From the NCBI RefSeq assembly GCF_006439395.2, contig NZ_CP083950.1, forward strand, positions 310,001-374,000: a stretch of DNA of 64,000 nucleotides. Reading direction: 5' to 3'. Origin of the DNA: Mesorhizobium sp. B4-1-4. Lineage in GTDB: Bacteria; Pseudomonadota; Alphaproteobacteria; Rhizobiales; Rhizobiaceae. The first letter of the stretch is position 1. Every line of letters begins with the position of its first letter. The notes beneath the pieces were generated by a model. That model worked only from the letters and a program-made list of their open reading frames with translations. It did no database searches and had not been told where the DNA came from. A program made the position numbers and the translations under genes. Of this stretch, positions 51,780-59,766 are shown in pieces.

Positions 51780-52568
51780 TCACGGTATCGACCTATGCGT
51801 GTCTTGCTTCAAGGGATCGCGCGGCCGGGTGAATTGCGGAGCAGGCGGCTCGTAGCGGTATTTGCCAGGGCTCGACCCGTTGGATGGAGCCTCCGATGGT
51901 TGGGGCATGGCTGCTGGAGGCTTGGTGGCGATGGCCGCGCCTGCGAGCAGAAGTCCGATCGCGACCAGCCAACTGCCCAGGATGCGTGCGCCGATCGTGT
52001 ACCATGCAGGTCGGAAAATCCGCCCGGTCAGGCCGATTGCGACGATGACCCAGAGGGCAATGATCGTCCCAACCAGCGGGATTCGAGGGTCGTTCACGGT
52101 AGGGTCGGTGAGCTTTATGACGACGGCAAAAAAAGCGCCGATCAGCGCCGCCGCCACAGCGATTGTCCAGCCTCTGAAACGACCGGAAATGATAAGGACG
52201 ATGCCAACTATCAGCATCGAAAATGGCGCAGTGAGGAAAGCGTGAGTCGTCGCTCCCGGCACATCGGCCATAAGGGCAAGATATCGATCGTAAACCAACG
52301 CCCCGACCAGTTCGCCCAGCAGGAAGGTCGCGAGTGTGAAAACTCGAAGCCTCACGCCTACCAAAGCGGTTGCAACGCCCAGTCCGACCAAGGGCAGGAT
52401 GCGTTCGGGCGAAAGGGCGCTGTTGAGGATCCACCATGATGTCTGGGTCCTTTCGGAGGACGCTGCGAGCGCGGCGATCATGGCGATCCCGGCGACAGCC
52501 AGAACCGGGCCCGACCATCGAAGCAGGAATCGCCCGGCCGAGCGCCCGGGAGTTGCTTCAGACGGCAA
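51780..52568 (-). CDS. multi-pass membrane protein next to HupE
   Basis: 262 aa with about seven hydrophobic segments (VLAVAGIAMIAALAA, ILPLVGLGVATALVGV, FSMLIVGIVLIISG, AVAAALIGAFFAVVI, IIALWVIVAIGLTG, WLVAIGLLLAGAAIA) and a Pro-rich polar C-terminus. I do not recognise a named family. It starts inside the end of the HupE gene (11-base overlap), so the two are cotranscribed and probably work together. The island context points to metal homeostasis. Confidence 0.65.
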   Translation of the reverse strand: MPSEATPGRSAGRFLLRWSGPVLAVAGIAMIAALAASSERTQTSWWILNSALSPERILPLVGLGVATALVGVRLRVFTLATFLLGELVGALVYDRYLALMADVPGATTHAFLTAPFSMLIVGIVLIISGRFRGWTIAVAAALIGAFFAVVIKLTDPTVNDPRIPLVGTIIALWVIVAIGLTGRIFRPAWYTIGARILGSWLVAIGLLLAGAAIATKPPAAMPQPSEAPSNGSSPGKYRYEPPAPQFTRPRDPLKQDTHRSIP

Positions 52569-53202
52569 GGAAATAGAGGCCTCCCGCCGCGATCAATCCG
52601 CCCAAGGCCTGGGACAACCGCCCGCCGAATGCCTTGCCCAGCAGAAGTCCGACTCCGATGCCCAGCAAGTGGATGAAGCCGGTGGCGATGACAAACCCAA
52701 TGGCATAATCGGCAGGGTCGGCTGCATTCGGCAGTTCCGCCCCATGGGCGTATCCATGGCAGATTGCAAACACGGCAATCATAAGCAACGCGACCCATTC
52801 CGCCGGCCGCCAAGCGCATGCGATGGCAAGCCCCAAGGCCATGATCGAGAGGGCGATACCAATCTCGACACCGGGTAGCGCGACCCCTGCAATCCCGGCG
52901 ATCCCGCCCATGACCATGATCAGCGGAAACGCAACCGGCAGCGCCCAGATCGAACGTCCGCCGATCTGGGCGCCCCATAGTCCCACAGCAAACATCGCCA
53001 GGAAATGATCGGGCCCGGTCAGCGGATGTTCAAAGCCGCTGCCAAATCCACCTGTCCCTGGCTGAATAATATGCGCTTGCGCCATCGTCGACCCGGCCGT
53101 CAAAGCGGTCGCAGCCGCCACGAGACGGTAAGAATAGTAGCCAAGCCGGATTTCGTATCTGCCGGACGGCAGGCTCGCTTTTTCTTCAGGAAACTGCGCC
53201 AC
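52558..53202 (-). CDS. HupE/UreJ-family metal permease
   Basis: 214 aa from a GTG at 53202; a later start near the signal sequence is possible. The N-terminal hydrophobic segment ends in AQAH, as in exported HupE proteins. Family metal motifs are present: EHPLTGPDHFLAMFAVGLW (His59, Asp65, His66) and CHGYAHGAELP. Six hydrophobic segments follow. HupE/UreJ proteins carry nickel or cobalt; copies next to zinc-responsive genes may instead carry zinc, which the neighbours suggest here. Confidence 0.8.
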   Translation of the reverse strand: MAQFPEEKASLPSGRYEIRLGYYSYRLVAAATALTAGSTMAQAHIIQPGTGGFGSGFEHPLTGPDHFLAMFAVGLWGAQIGGRSIWALPVAFPLIMVMGGIAGIAGVALPGVEIGIALSIMALGLAIACAWRPAEWVALLMIAVFAICHGYAHGAELPNAADPADYAIGFVIATGFIHLLGIGVGLLLGKAFGGRLSQALGGLIAAGGLYFLAV

Positions 53203-53271
53203 TCACGGACCTGCCAGGGTTGCCAAAACGCCAATTGCCGTTGATGGAGCCATCAAAATTGGACTTTTATG

Positions 53272-53400
53272 GGTAGTGGGTCGGTTTCTAAGCCATTCGA
53301 TCGCTTTCTGTAAGGCTCTCGAATGATTAGTTTCTCGGCTTCCTTGGCCTCGATCGGCGCGACGGTATCATCGATCTCTCGAGGGCTTGCCAACGACACC
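53272..53400. mobile_element. relic of an insertion element related to the one at 5 kb
   Basis: GGTAGTGGGTC followed by GGTTT (53272-53287) matches the inverted end of the 487-bp element with a few changes. Reading inward on the minus strand, the frame contains IEAKEAEKLIIREPYRKR, similar to the passenger fragment IEAKEAEKPMARGTYKK. No second end and no target duplication are seen, so only one end with part of the passenger gene is left. Its extent is approximate. Confidence 0.5.
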
Positions 53401-53474
53401 GGCGGCCACCGCCGGGTGATGCGCGGTGAAGCATGGATGCATCCACCCAAGTCTCACATCTTTCTGCTTGATAC

Positions 53475-53487
53475 GTTATACTATAAC
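53475..53487 (+). promoter_or_regulatory. Zur-box-like palindrome before the CobW gene
   Basis: GTTATACTATAAC is a perfect inverted repeat centred 48 bases before the CobW start. It fits the alphaproteobacterial Zur pattern (GTTAT...ATAAC). Low-zinc induction of the downstream operon is inferred. Confidence 0.6.
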
Positions 53488-53528
53488 CGATAACAAGATG
53501 AAAACCGTCCCTCAACGGAGTTCCCTCC

Positions 53529-54491
53529 ATGCAGACCCAGACTCCAGTGACCGTGCTGACCGGCTATCTCGGCGCGGGCAAAACCACGCTTCTGAACCGT
53601 ATCCTGTCCGAAAATCACGGCAAGAAATATGCCGTCATCGTCAACGAGTTCGGCGAGGTTGGCATCGACAACGATCTTATCGTCGACGCCGACGAAGAAG
53701 TGTTCGAGATGAACAATGGCTGCATCTGCTGCACGGTACGCGGCGACCTGATCCGCATCATCGACAGCCTCATGCGCCGTCGCGACCGTTTCGACGCTAT
53801 CCTGGTGGAAACGACCGGACTCGCCGACCCGGCGCCGGTCGCGCAGACTTTTTTCGTTGACGAGGACGTTCGCTCCAAGACCAGGCTCGATTCCATCGTG
53901 ACCGTGGTCGACGCCAAGCATCTGCTCGGCGAGATCGATGAAGCGCACGAAGCCCAGGAGCAGTTGGCATTCGCCGACACGGTGCTGCTCAACAAGACCG
54001 ACCTCGTCTCGGCCGAGGAACTGAAGGAGGTCGAAAGCCGCATCCGGCGCATCAATCCCACCGTTTCCATCCACCGCACGCAGCGTTGCGACGTCGATCT
54101 CGACAAGGTTCTCGGTCGCCATTCATTCGACCTCGACCGGATCCTTGACGTGGAGCCGGATTTCCTCGTCGAGTTCCACGAGCATGAGCACGATGACCAT
54201 GTTACCAGCTTCGCTCTGGTCACCAGGGAAGCGCTCGACCCGAAAAAATTCCTGCCATGGCTCCAGGCGATCACGCAGCGGTTCGGCATGGATATGTTGC
54301 GCATGAAGGGCATTCTCGCTTTCAAGCAAGACGACGACCGCTTCGTGGTGCAAGCCGTCCATATGCTGCTCGAGGGCGATCACCAGCGGCCATGGAAGGC
54401 CGATGAGGAACGGATCAGTCGCCTTGTCTTCATCGGTCGCAATCTGCCGAAGGACATCATCGAAAGCGGCTTCATGGAGTGCCGGGCGTAA
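53529..54491 (+). CDS. CobW/COG0523 metal-chaperone GTPase
   Basis: 320 aa. GTPase motifs: GYLGAGKTTLLN (12-23), ETTGLADP and LNKTD; metal motif CICC (65-68) and a His/Asp/Glu run EHEHDDH near 220. The C-terminal CobW domain includes RFVVQAVHMLLEGD and RLVFIGRNL. With the Zur-like site and the zinc transporter nearby it is best placed in the zinc-allocation subgroup, not cobalamin synthesis. CGGAG precedes the ATG. First gene of a three-gene plus-strand group. Confidence 0.9.
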   Translation: MQTQTPVTVLTGYLGAGKTTLLNRILSENHGKKYAVIVNEFGEVGIDNDLIVDADEEVFEMNNGCICCTVRGDLIRIIDSLMRRRDRFDAILVETTGLADPAPVAQTFFVDEDVRSKTRLDSIVTVVDAKHLLGEIDEAHEAQEQLAFADTVLLNKTDLVSAEELKEVESRIRRINPTVSIHRTQRCDVDLDKVLGRHSFDLDRILDVEPDFLVEFHEHEHDDHVTSFALVTREALDPKKFLPWLQAITQRFGMDMLRMKGILAFKQDDDRFVVQAVHMLLEGDHQRPWKADEERISRLVFIGRNLPKDIIESGFMECRA

Positions 54492-54522
54492 CCTTTGCCG
54501 ATCAAGAGAGGCTGAGAAGCTG

Positions 54523-54852
54523 GTGAAATTCGTCAATCCCTTTGCTCCCAGACGGGGGCCGCCATCATCGAATGCCGACAGGATCAGACAATGGATACGC
54601 AATGGGCTTGATCTGAAGGAAGACGTCGCAGTCACCGTTACGGAGGTTCGCTGCCGCGAATCCGGCTGTCCTGATCTGGAGACCGTCATCAGCATATTCG
54701 AGGAGGGGCGTCCGATGCGCTCCTTGCGCGTCGGCAAGGCCGCGGCAATGATTGGAAAGCCTGACATTGCACTCGCGCTGCAAATCGAGCAGCGGCTTCC
54801 CAGCCAGGAGACGGAGGGTTCACCCCGAAAGGTAAACGTCAAACAGCATTGA
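54523..54852 (+). CDS. conserved hypothetical protein of the CobW operon
   Basis: 109 aa from GTG 54523. Acidic-to-basic small soluble protein with VRCRESGCPDLETVISIFEEG, in which two Cys spaced by six residues might bind metal, and a basic AMIGKPDIALALQIEQRL tail. It follows the GTPase by 31 bases and precedes the truncated hydrolase by 4, so it is one operon. I know proteins of this type next to COG0523 genes but no assigned function. Confidence 0.6.
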   Translation: MKFVNPFAPRRGPPSSNADRIRQWIRNGLDLKEDVAVTVTEVRCRESGCPDLETVISIFEEGRPMRSLRVGKAAAMIGKPDIALALQIEQRLPSQETEGSPRKVNVKQH

Positions 54853-54856
54853 AGGC

Positions 54857-55216
54857 ATGGACTGGATCGAGGATCAAATCGAATGGAGCGCCGATAGCAA
54901 CAAGGTCGCCATCGGCCTGACCCGTTTTGGAGCGGGCAAGAGCCTGCTCCTGCTGCCGGCGCTCAGCTCAATCTCGACCCATACCGAGATGCGGTCGCTG
55001 CAGGAGCGGCTCGGTACATCCTTCGCGACGACCGCCATCGACTGGCCCGGCTTCGGCACCTTGCCTCGCCCTAAGGTCGAGTGGCGCCCGGAACTCTATC
55101 GTGCATTCCTGCGCTTTGTCATGAGTGTCGTTCAGCCGGCTGCCACCATCGCGGCCCGTCTGGCGGGGCTTGCTCACCGCGCCCAATTGGCTCCCGACCC
55201 GGCGTTGGCCGAATAA
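54857..55216 (+). pseudogene. alpha/beta-hydrolase gene, 3' end lost
   Basis: The first about 95 residues (RFGAGKSLLLLPALSSISTHTEMRSLQERLG, TAIDWPGFGTLPRPKVEWRPE, RFVMSVVQPAATIAA) form the N-terminal part of an alpha/beta-hydrolase, reaching the point before the nucleophile elbow. After that the sequence is unrelated and runs into the tail of the convergent LysR gene (43-base overlap) before stopping at 55216. No Ser-nucleophile or His can be present, so the protein would be inactive. It looks like a recombination junction close to 55155. Confidence 0.7.
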
Positions 55217-56088
55217 AGCTTCAATTCTTCATGCAGGAAATCCGCCACCCGGCGGATACGCATGCTGGTGCGCACGTCGCGATGCATCGCGAGCCAGACC
55301 GGCAATACCGGCAGCGGCAGGTCCGGCAGCACCACTTCCATCAACGGGTCGCGGCGGATCAGCGGCTCCTGACCGATGCCGATGCCATTTCCAGTCCGCA
55401 GCGCTTCCCACAGAACGATCTGGTTGTCGGCCCTGAAACGGAAAGCATTGCGGGTCAATGAGATGCCGAACTGGGCAAAAGCGCGGATCATGTCGTCGCT
55501 GCGGTCGAAGCCGACCAGATCGTGGGCGGCGAGATCGCCGAGCTCCCGCGGGCGGCCTCGCCGGTCGAGATAGGATATCGCTGCGCAAGTGCACAGCGGT
55601 ATGTCCGCGACCTTGCGCGCCACCAACTCGTTCTGCGCCGGCTTGACCATGCGAATGGCGATGTCGGCATCCCGGCGCAGGAGATTTTCAACCTGGTTCG
55701 AAGCGACGATTTCGAGCTCGATGCCGGGCTCCTCGACGGCAAGCCTGGCGGTCATCTCCGGCAGGACATAGGCAGCCACCACCTCGCTGGCCGCGATGCG
55801 CACGCTGCCTTCGATGGCCTCGACGGATCCCAACGCCAGCCGTGAGAAGGCGCTGGCCTGCTCGCTCACCGCCCGGCCGCGTTCGAAAAGCGTGCTGCCG
55901 GCCTCCGTCAGCGCATAGCCGCTTCGGCCGCGCCGGAACAGCGTCACGCCCAGCGCTTGTTCCAACTCGGCGATGTGGCGGCCAAGCGTCGGCTGACTCG
56001 CGGCGAGCTTTCGCGCGGCGGCGGACAGGCTGCCGGTTTCCGCCACGGTGACAAAACTCTTGATCAGGTTCCAGTCGATCTCTGTCAT
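55174..56088 (-). CDS. LysR-family transcriptional regulator
   Basis: 304 aa. N-terminal winged HTH (LIKSFVTVAETGSLSAAARKLAASQPTLGRHIAELEQALGVTLFRR) and a periplasmic-binding-like effector domain (about 90-290) with VRIAASEVVAAYVLPEMTARL. Such regulators usually control a divergent gene; upstream and divergent here is the DUF680 gene at 56229, 140 bases away. The effector is unknown. Its 3' end overlaps the truncated hydrolase. Confidence 0.9.
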   Translation of the reverse strand: MTEIDWNLIKSFVTVAETGSLSAAARKLAASQPTLGRHIAELEQALGVTLFRRGRSGYALTEAGSTLFERGRAVSEQASAFSRLALGSVEAIEGSVRIAASEVVAAYVLPEMTARLAVEEPGIELEIVASNQVENLLRRDADIAIRMVKPAQNELVARKVADIPLCTCAAISYLDRRGRPRELGDLAAHDLVGFDRSDDMIRAFAQFGISLTRNAFRFRADNQIVLWEALRTGNGIGIGQEPLIRRDPLMEVVLPDLPLPVLPVWLAMHRDVRTSMRIRRVADFLHEELKLYSANAGSGANWAR

Positions 56089-56228
56089 TCATTTGTGAAT
56101 ATCAGATTGCCGTTTTCTGTCAATTTCTATTCGAAGTCAAAGGCTTCATACAGCAGGTGCAAGCAAACACGGAGACGGCCTGCAGCCCTCCCAGAAACCA
56201 CCAACCTTGAAAACCAGGAGTATCCAAC

Positions 56229-56435
56229 ATGACCAAGATCGCAATTACCGCCGCCGCCATGCTCGTTGCCATGGGCGCCGCCTTCGCCGGCAGCGACAAT
56301 TATGGCTCGGCTGATGCCAACCAGCCGGCCGCTACCGTCGACAACCCGTACACGGCTTCGATCAAGAAATCGGAGCCCGCGGCCAAGCAGCCCGTCGTTC
56401 AGGGCAGCGACCGTAATCTGTTTGGCAGCCATTGA
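56229..56435 (+). CDS. DUF680 small exported protein
   Basis: 68 aa with signal peptide (MTKIAITAAAMLVAMGAAFA) and a short mature part with NQPAATVDNPYTASIKK, characteristic of DUF680, a family largely confined to Mesorhizobium relatives. CAGGAG lies just upstream. The function is unknown. It is divergent from the LysR gene and may be its target. Confidence 0.75.
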   Translation: MTKIAITAAAMLVAMGAAFAGSDNYGSADANQPAATVDNPYTASIKKSEPAAKQPVVQGSDRNLFGSH

Positions 56436-56596
56436 CAGCCCACACTTTGGCAGCAAGCGACGGGAATCCCGTCGCTCTGCTGTCGGTCGGTTGCCGGAAT
56501 GCCGAGGATGCGTCTGTCGCCTCGCACGGTCCGCAAAACTCGTCGCGGACCGCCCTCATCATCACCAACGAAGCCGTTCGAACTCGAAAGAATCCC

Positions 56597-57049
56597 ATGA
56601 CCAACACATCATCCCATGCCGCTCTTGCCGAACCCTGGCGTCTGCTCTGGAACGGAGATCTATCTTACACCGACAAGATCATCGCTCCGGATTTCGTCGC
56701 CCACGCCGCGCCGCTGACCGGCTTCGGCGATGACACCATCAAGGGCCGCGCCGCCCTCAACGCCTGGGTCGGCGGCATCAATTCCGTCCTCACCGGCCTC
56801 GATTTCACGATCGAGCAGGGGCCGATCATCGATGGCGACTTCCTGGTTGTTCGCTGGCGGGCACGGGGCACCTACCATGGCGGTTTCCCCGGTGCATCGG
56901 CCAATGCGGTCGGCCGCACGATCACCTTCACCGGCACGGACACGTTGCGCATCGAGGATGGTCTTCTGGCTGAATATTGGGCCAATGCCGACAGCCTGCT
57001 TTTCATGCAGCAACTGGGGGTAGCCAAGGTTCCTGGCGCTCAACTGTAG
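56597..57049 (+). CDS. SnoaL-like/ester-cyclase-family protein
   Basis: 150 aa from ATG 56597; the in-frame extension to 56432 overlaps the DUF680 end and lacks coding character. NTF2-like fold typical of SnoaL proteins: WRLLWNGDLSYTDKIIAPDFVAHAA, ALNAWVGGINSVL, LVVRWRARGTYHGGFPG, IEDGLLAEYWANADSLLFMQQLG. These act as cyclases, isomerases or hydrolases on small ring compounds; the substrate is unknown. It may be cotranscribed with the DUF680 gene (161-base gap) or independent. Confidence 0.8.
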   Translation: MTNTSSHAALAEPWRLLWNGDLSYTDKIIAPDFVAHAAPLTGFGDDTIKGRAALNAWVGGINSVLTGLDFTIEQGPIIDGDFLVVRWRARGTYHGGFPGASANAVGRTITFTGTDTLRIEDGLLAEYWANADSLLFMQQLGVAKVPGAQL

Positions 57050-57661
57050 GGCCGATACCTCAGAGCCGGCTTACGCATTCGTCCGTACCGGAGCCAGTGA
57101 CATGAAATTCCTCTTTGAGAACGACGCCTTCTCGTTCGACCCCAATCCTGATCGCGGCGACGGCTGGCAACGTGCCTGAGGCCTATACGCTGAGTGGGCA
57201 AAACCAGGTTCCGCTCGGCGAACTGTTGAACCCACTGCGCCACGCCCACCGGTGCAAGCTGCCTTGCGCAAGTCCCCTTCCTGATCTATCGCGCCGACAA
57301 GCTGACCGCGTTGGAACTGGCCGACGCTGCCTCCAGCTATGCCACAAGGCTGAATGACTGGGCCGCGGAAGGCGCGCCAGCCCGCGCGGCCGCGTGAGCG
57401 GTCGCCCTGTCTTCCTGGAAATAGCTGTAATGACCCCGCAGACCAAACACTTGGTGCCATTCTGGCATCGAAAGGCCGCTCAGCGATCCCTGCGGTGATC
57501 GGCGGCTGCCTCGCGGGTGGCAGTTTTTGTGGGATAGTTGTCATTGCGGCGAACCTCCGTGAAGCCGGATATTCCCTCATGAGATGACAGAGCGGCGCTT
57601 TCGCACCCAATCCGATCGCTGGCTCCAGTTTTCCGCCTGCCATTCAATTGGGGAGGGAGCC
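57050..57661. other. about 610 bases with decayed gene fragments
   Basis: No intact gene. At 57102 an ATG starts MKFLFENDAFSFDPNP and stops after 25 codons; this beginning resembles rhizobial alpha/beta-hydrolase-like proteins and may be a gene remnant. A further fragment (about 57150-57230, ATAGNVPEAYTLSGQNQ) resembles the C-terminal part of NmrA-type NAD(P)-binding proteins, but frames are broken on both sides. The last 80 bases contain the control region and GGGAGGG ribosome-binding site of the GMC gene. Confidence 0.45.
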
Positions 57662-59380
57662 ATGAACGAAATTTCCAATGCGTCGAACGCTGTCCGGCTT
57701 GCTCTGCTGGAAGGCCAACTGGTCACGGGACAAATCGATCGTCGGGTTTTCCTGGACGGCGCGACGCAACTGGGCCTGCCGGGCCCGGACGCCGACCAGG
57801 CGGCACAGAAGTTTATGGCCATTGGAGCCAACCAGACCGCGCTCCGATCTCGACTGAGGAAGAGTTACGAGTACATCGTGGTGGGGGCCGGCGCCGCGGG
57901 CGCTGCGGTGGCTCGCCGCTTGGCCGAGAATAGTCTTAACAACGTGCTCCTGCTTGAGGCAGGCGGCGATGACCTCAGGCCAGGAATCCTCATGACCGAA
58001 TCCTGGTACCTCAACCAGGGCACCGACGTTGATTGGGCGTACGAAGCCACGCCGAGCGCTGGCGTCAACCACCGCTCGATCAAGCACGCCTCCGGCAAGG
58101 CGCTCGGTGGCGGAACGAGCATCAATGGCATGGTGTGGGCACGCGGCCACAAACATGATTTCGACTCCTGGGCCAGTGCAGCGGGCGATGCGGACTGGGG
58201 CTATCGGCATGTGCTGGAAATCTACAAGCGCATCGAGGACTGGCATGGTGAACCCGACCCGGAACGCCGTGGCCAGGGCGGAGAAGTCTTCGTCCAACCG
58301 GCACCGGACCCCAACCCCCTCGCGCCGGCCTTCCTGAAGGCGGCTGAATCCTTGGGGATACCTGTCTTTGAAGATCAGAACGGCGTCATGCAGGAAGGTT
58401 CCGGAGGCGCTGCCATCTCGAACGTCCGCATCCGTGACGGCCGCCGCCTGAATACTGCTGCTTCCTATCTTTACCCGGTGATGGACCGACAGAACCTTAC
58501 GGTTTTGACGAACGCGTTCGTCTACCGCCTGCTGGCCGATGGCAACGCGGTCACCGGGATCGAATTCGAATGGCAGGGTGAAATTCACCGGGTAGCGACT
58601 TCACGGGAAGTGGTTCTTTCGGCGGGCGCCATTCAAACACCGAAGATCTTGTTGCTCTCCGGTATCGGCGATCGTGCCGAACTGGACCGGTTCGGGATTC
58701 CACTGGTTTCGCATTTGCCCGGCGTTGGACGGAACCTTCAAGACCATCCCATTATCGGCTCCGCGCTATGGGAACCACACGAGCCTATGGTGGTCCGTAA
58801 CAATGCCGCCGAAGCCAATCTGTTCGTCAAAAGCAGCGCCGATTTGGCCACTCCCGATCTTCATATATTCCAGATCGAAGTTCCCTATGTCTCCGAAGTC
58901 ACCGCACAATATGCCGTAAACGGCGCCTGGACGATTGCACCTGGCCTGGTTCGCCCGGCGAGCCGTGGCTTTCTCAAACTTAAATCGATCGATCCTCGCG
59001 CTGCGCCGGAAATAAACTCGAACTTCCTGTCGGACCCGCGCGATCTTGCGGCCTTGCGACGGGGCATGCAACTGGCCCGCGATCTCGGCAATTCCGAAGC
59101 GATGAAGCCATTTGTGAAGCGGGAGCTTCTGCCCGGTGATCGTGCTGGGGAGGAATTGGACAATCTCATTCGCGACGGCGCGACCTCCATGCATCACCCC
59201 ACGAGCACCGCCAAGATGGGGCAAGACGATGCTTCTGTCGTGGATTCAAAGCTGAAGGTCTATGGCGTCGACAATCTTCGCATCGCCGACGCGTCGATCA
59301 TGCCCGACATCATCACCGGCAATACCCAGGCGCCCAGCATAATGATTGGTGAGCGCCTGGCCGAGATCCTTACCAAGTGA
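57662..59380 (+). CDS. GMC-family FAD oxidoreductase
   Basis: 572 aa from ATG 57662, with GGGGAGGGAGCC upstream. FAD-binding VVGAGAAGAAVARRLAE and LLLEAGG (72-100), GMC signatures GGGTSINGMVWARGH and SAGAIQTPKILLLSGIG, catalytic His in HHPTSTAKMG (about 512) and a final NTQAPSIMIGERLAE. The first about 65 residues form an extension with DRRVFLDGATQLGL, similar to a Tat-motif region but not followed by a hydrophobic stretch. It oxidises an alcohol to aldehyde or ketone, probably in a catabolic pathway with the next two genes. Choline-dehydrogenase-like enzymes are the nearest group; substrate unknown. Confidence 0.88.
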   Translation: MNEISNASNAVRLALLEGQLVTGQIDRRVFLDGATQLGLPGPDADQAAQKFMAIGANQTALRSRLRKSYEYIVVGAGAAGAAVARRLAENSLNNVLLLEAGGDDLRPGILMTESWYLNQGTDVDWAYEATPSAGVNHRSIKHASGKALGGGTSINGMVWARGHKHDFDSWASAAGDADWGYRHVLEIYKRIEDWHGEPDPERRGQGGEVFVQPAPDPNPLAPAFLKAAESLGIPVFEDQNGVMQEGSGGAAISNVRIRDGRRLNTAASYLYPVMDRQNLTVLTNAFVYRLLADGNAVTGIEFEWQGEIHRVATSREVVLSAGAIQTPKILLLSGIGDRAELDRFGIPLVSHLPGVGRNLQDHPIIGSALWEPHEPMVVRNNAAEANLFVKSSADLATPDLHIFQIEVPYVSEVTAQYAVNGAWTIAPGLVRPASRGFLKLKSIDPRAAPEINSNFLSDPRDLAALRRGMQLARDLGNSEAMKPFVKRELLPGDRAGEELDNLIRDGATSMHHPTSTAKMGQDDASVVDSKLKVYGVDNLRIADASIMPDIITGNTQAPSIMIGERLAEILTK

Positions 59381-59410
59381 CGCCCAGTGATTTCGGAAGG
59401 GTCGAAGAAG

Positions 59411-59731
59411 ATGAGCACGGTCACAAATCTCGCATTCTTCCGCGCTCGCCCAGGGCGGACGAATGAGCTGGGGATTGCGCTGATGGCCCTTGTCGAGCCT
59501 ACACGGAGCGAATCGGAGTGTCTGACCTACAACCTGCACCAGTCCGTCGAGGATCCCGATGTTTGGTTCGTTTACGAAAACTGGAAAACAGCCAGCGGAT
59601 TGGACGCCCACATGCATGCGAAACATGTCCGAGAGTTCCTGGCAGCAGCACCGACACTGATCACCGGCGACGTCGAGTTGCGCAGATTTTCCATGATTTC
59701 GGCGTTCCCGACGCGAGCCTGGGACGCATGA
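59411..59731 (+). CDS. ABM-family antibiotic-biosynthesis-monooxygenase-like protein
   Basis: 106 aa from ATG 59411 (GGAAGGG upstream). Ferredoxin-like ABM pattern: FFRARPGRTNELGIALMALV, LTYNLHQSVEDPDVWFVYENWKT, LDAHMHAKHVREFL. Such small dimers act as cofactor-free oxygenases or isomerases. It sits between GMC and SDR genes, overlapping the latter's possible ATG by 4 bases, so it is part of the same pathway. Confidence 0.82.
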   Translation: MSTVTNLAFFRARPGRTNELGIALMALVEPTRSESECLTYNLHQSVEDPDVWFVYENWKTASGLDAHMHAKHVREFLAAAPTLITGDVELRRFSMISAFPTRAWDA

Positions 59732-59766
59732 CGGACAGAGATCGACAGCCGATCACGGGGGATAAG

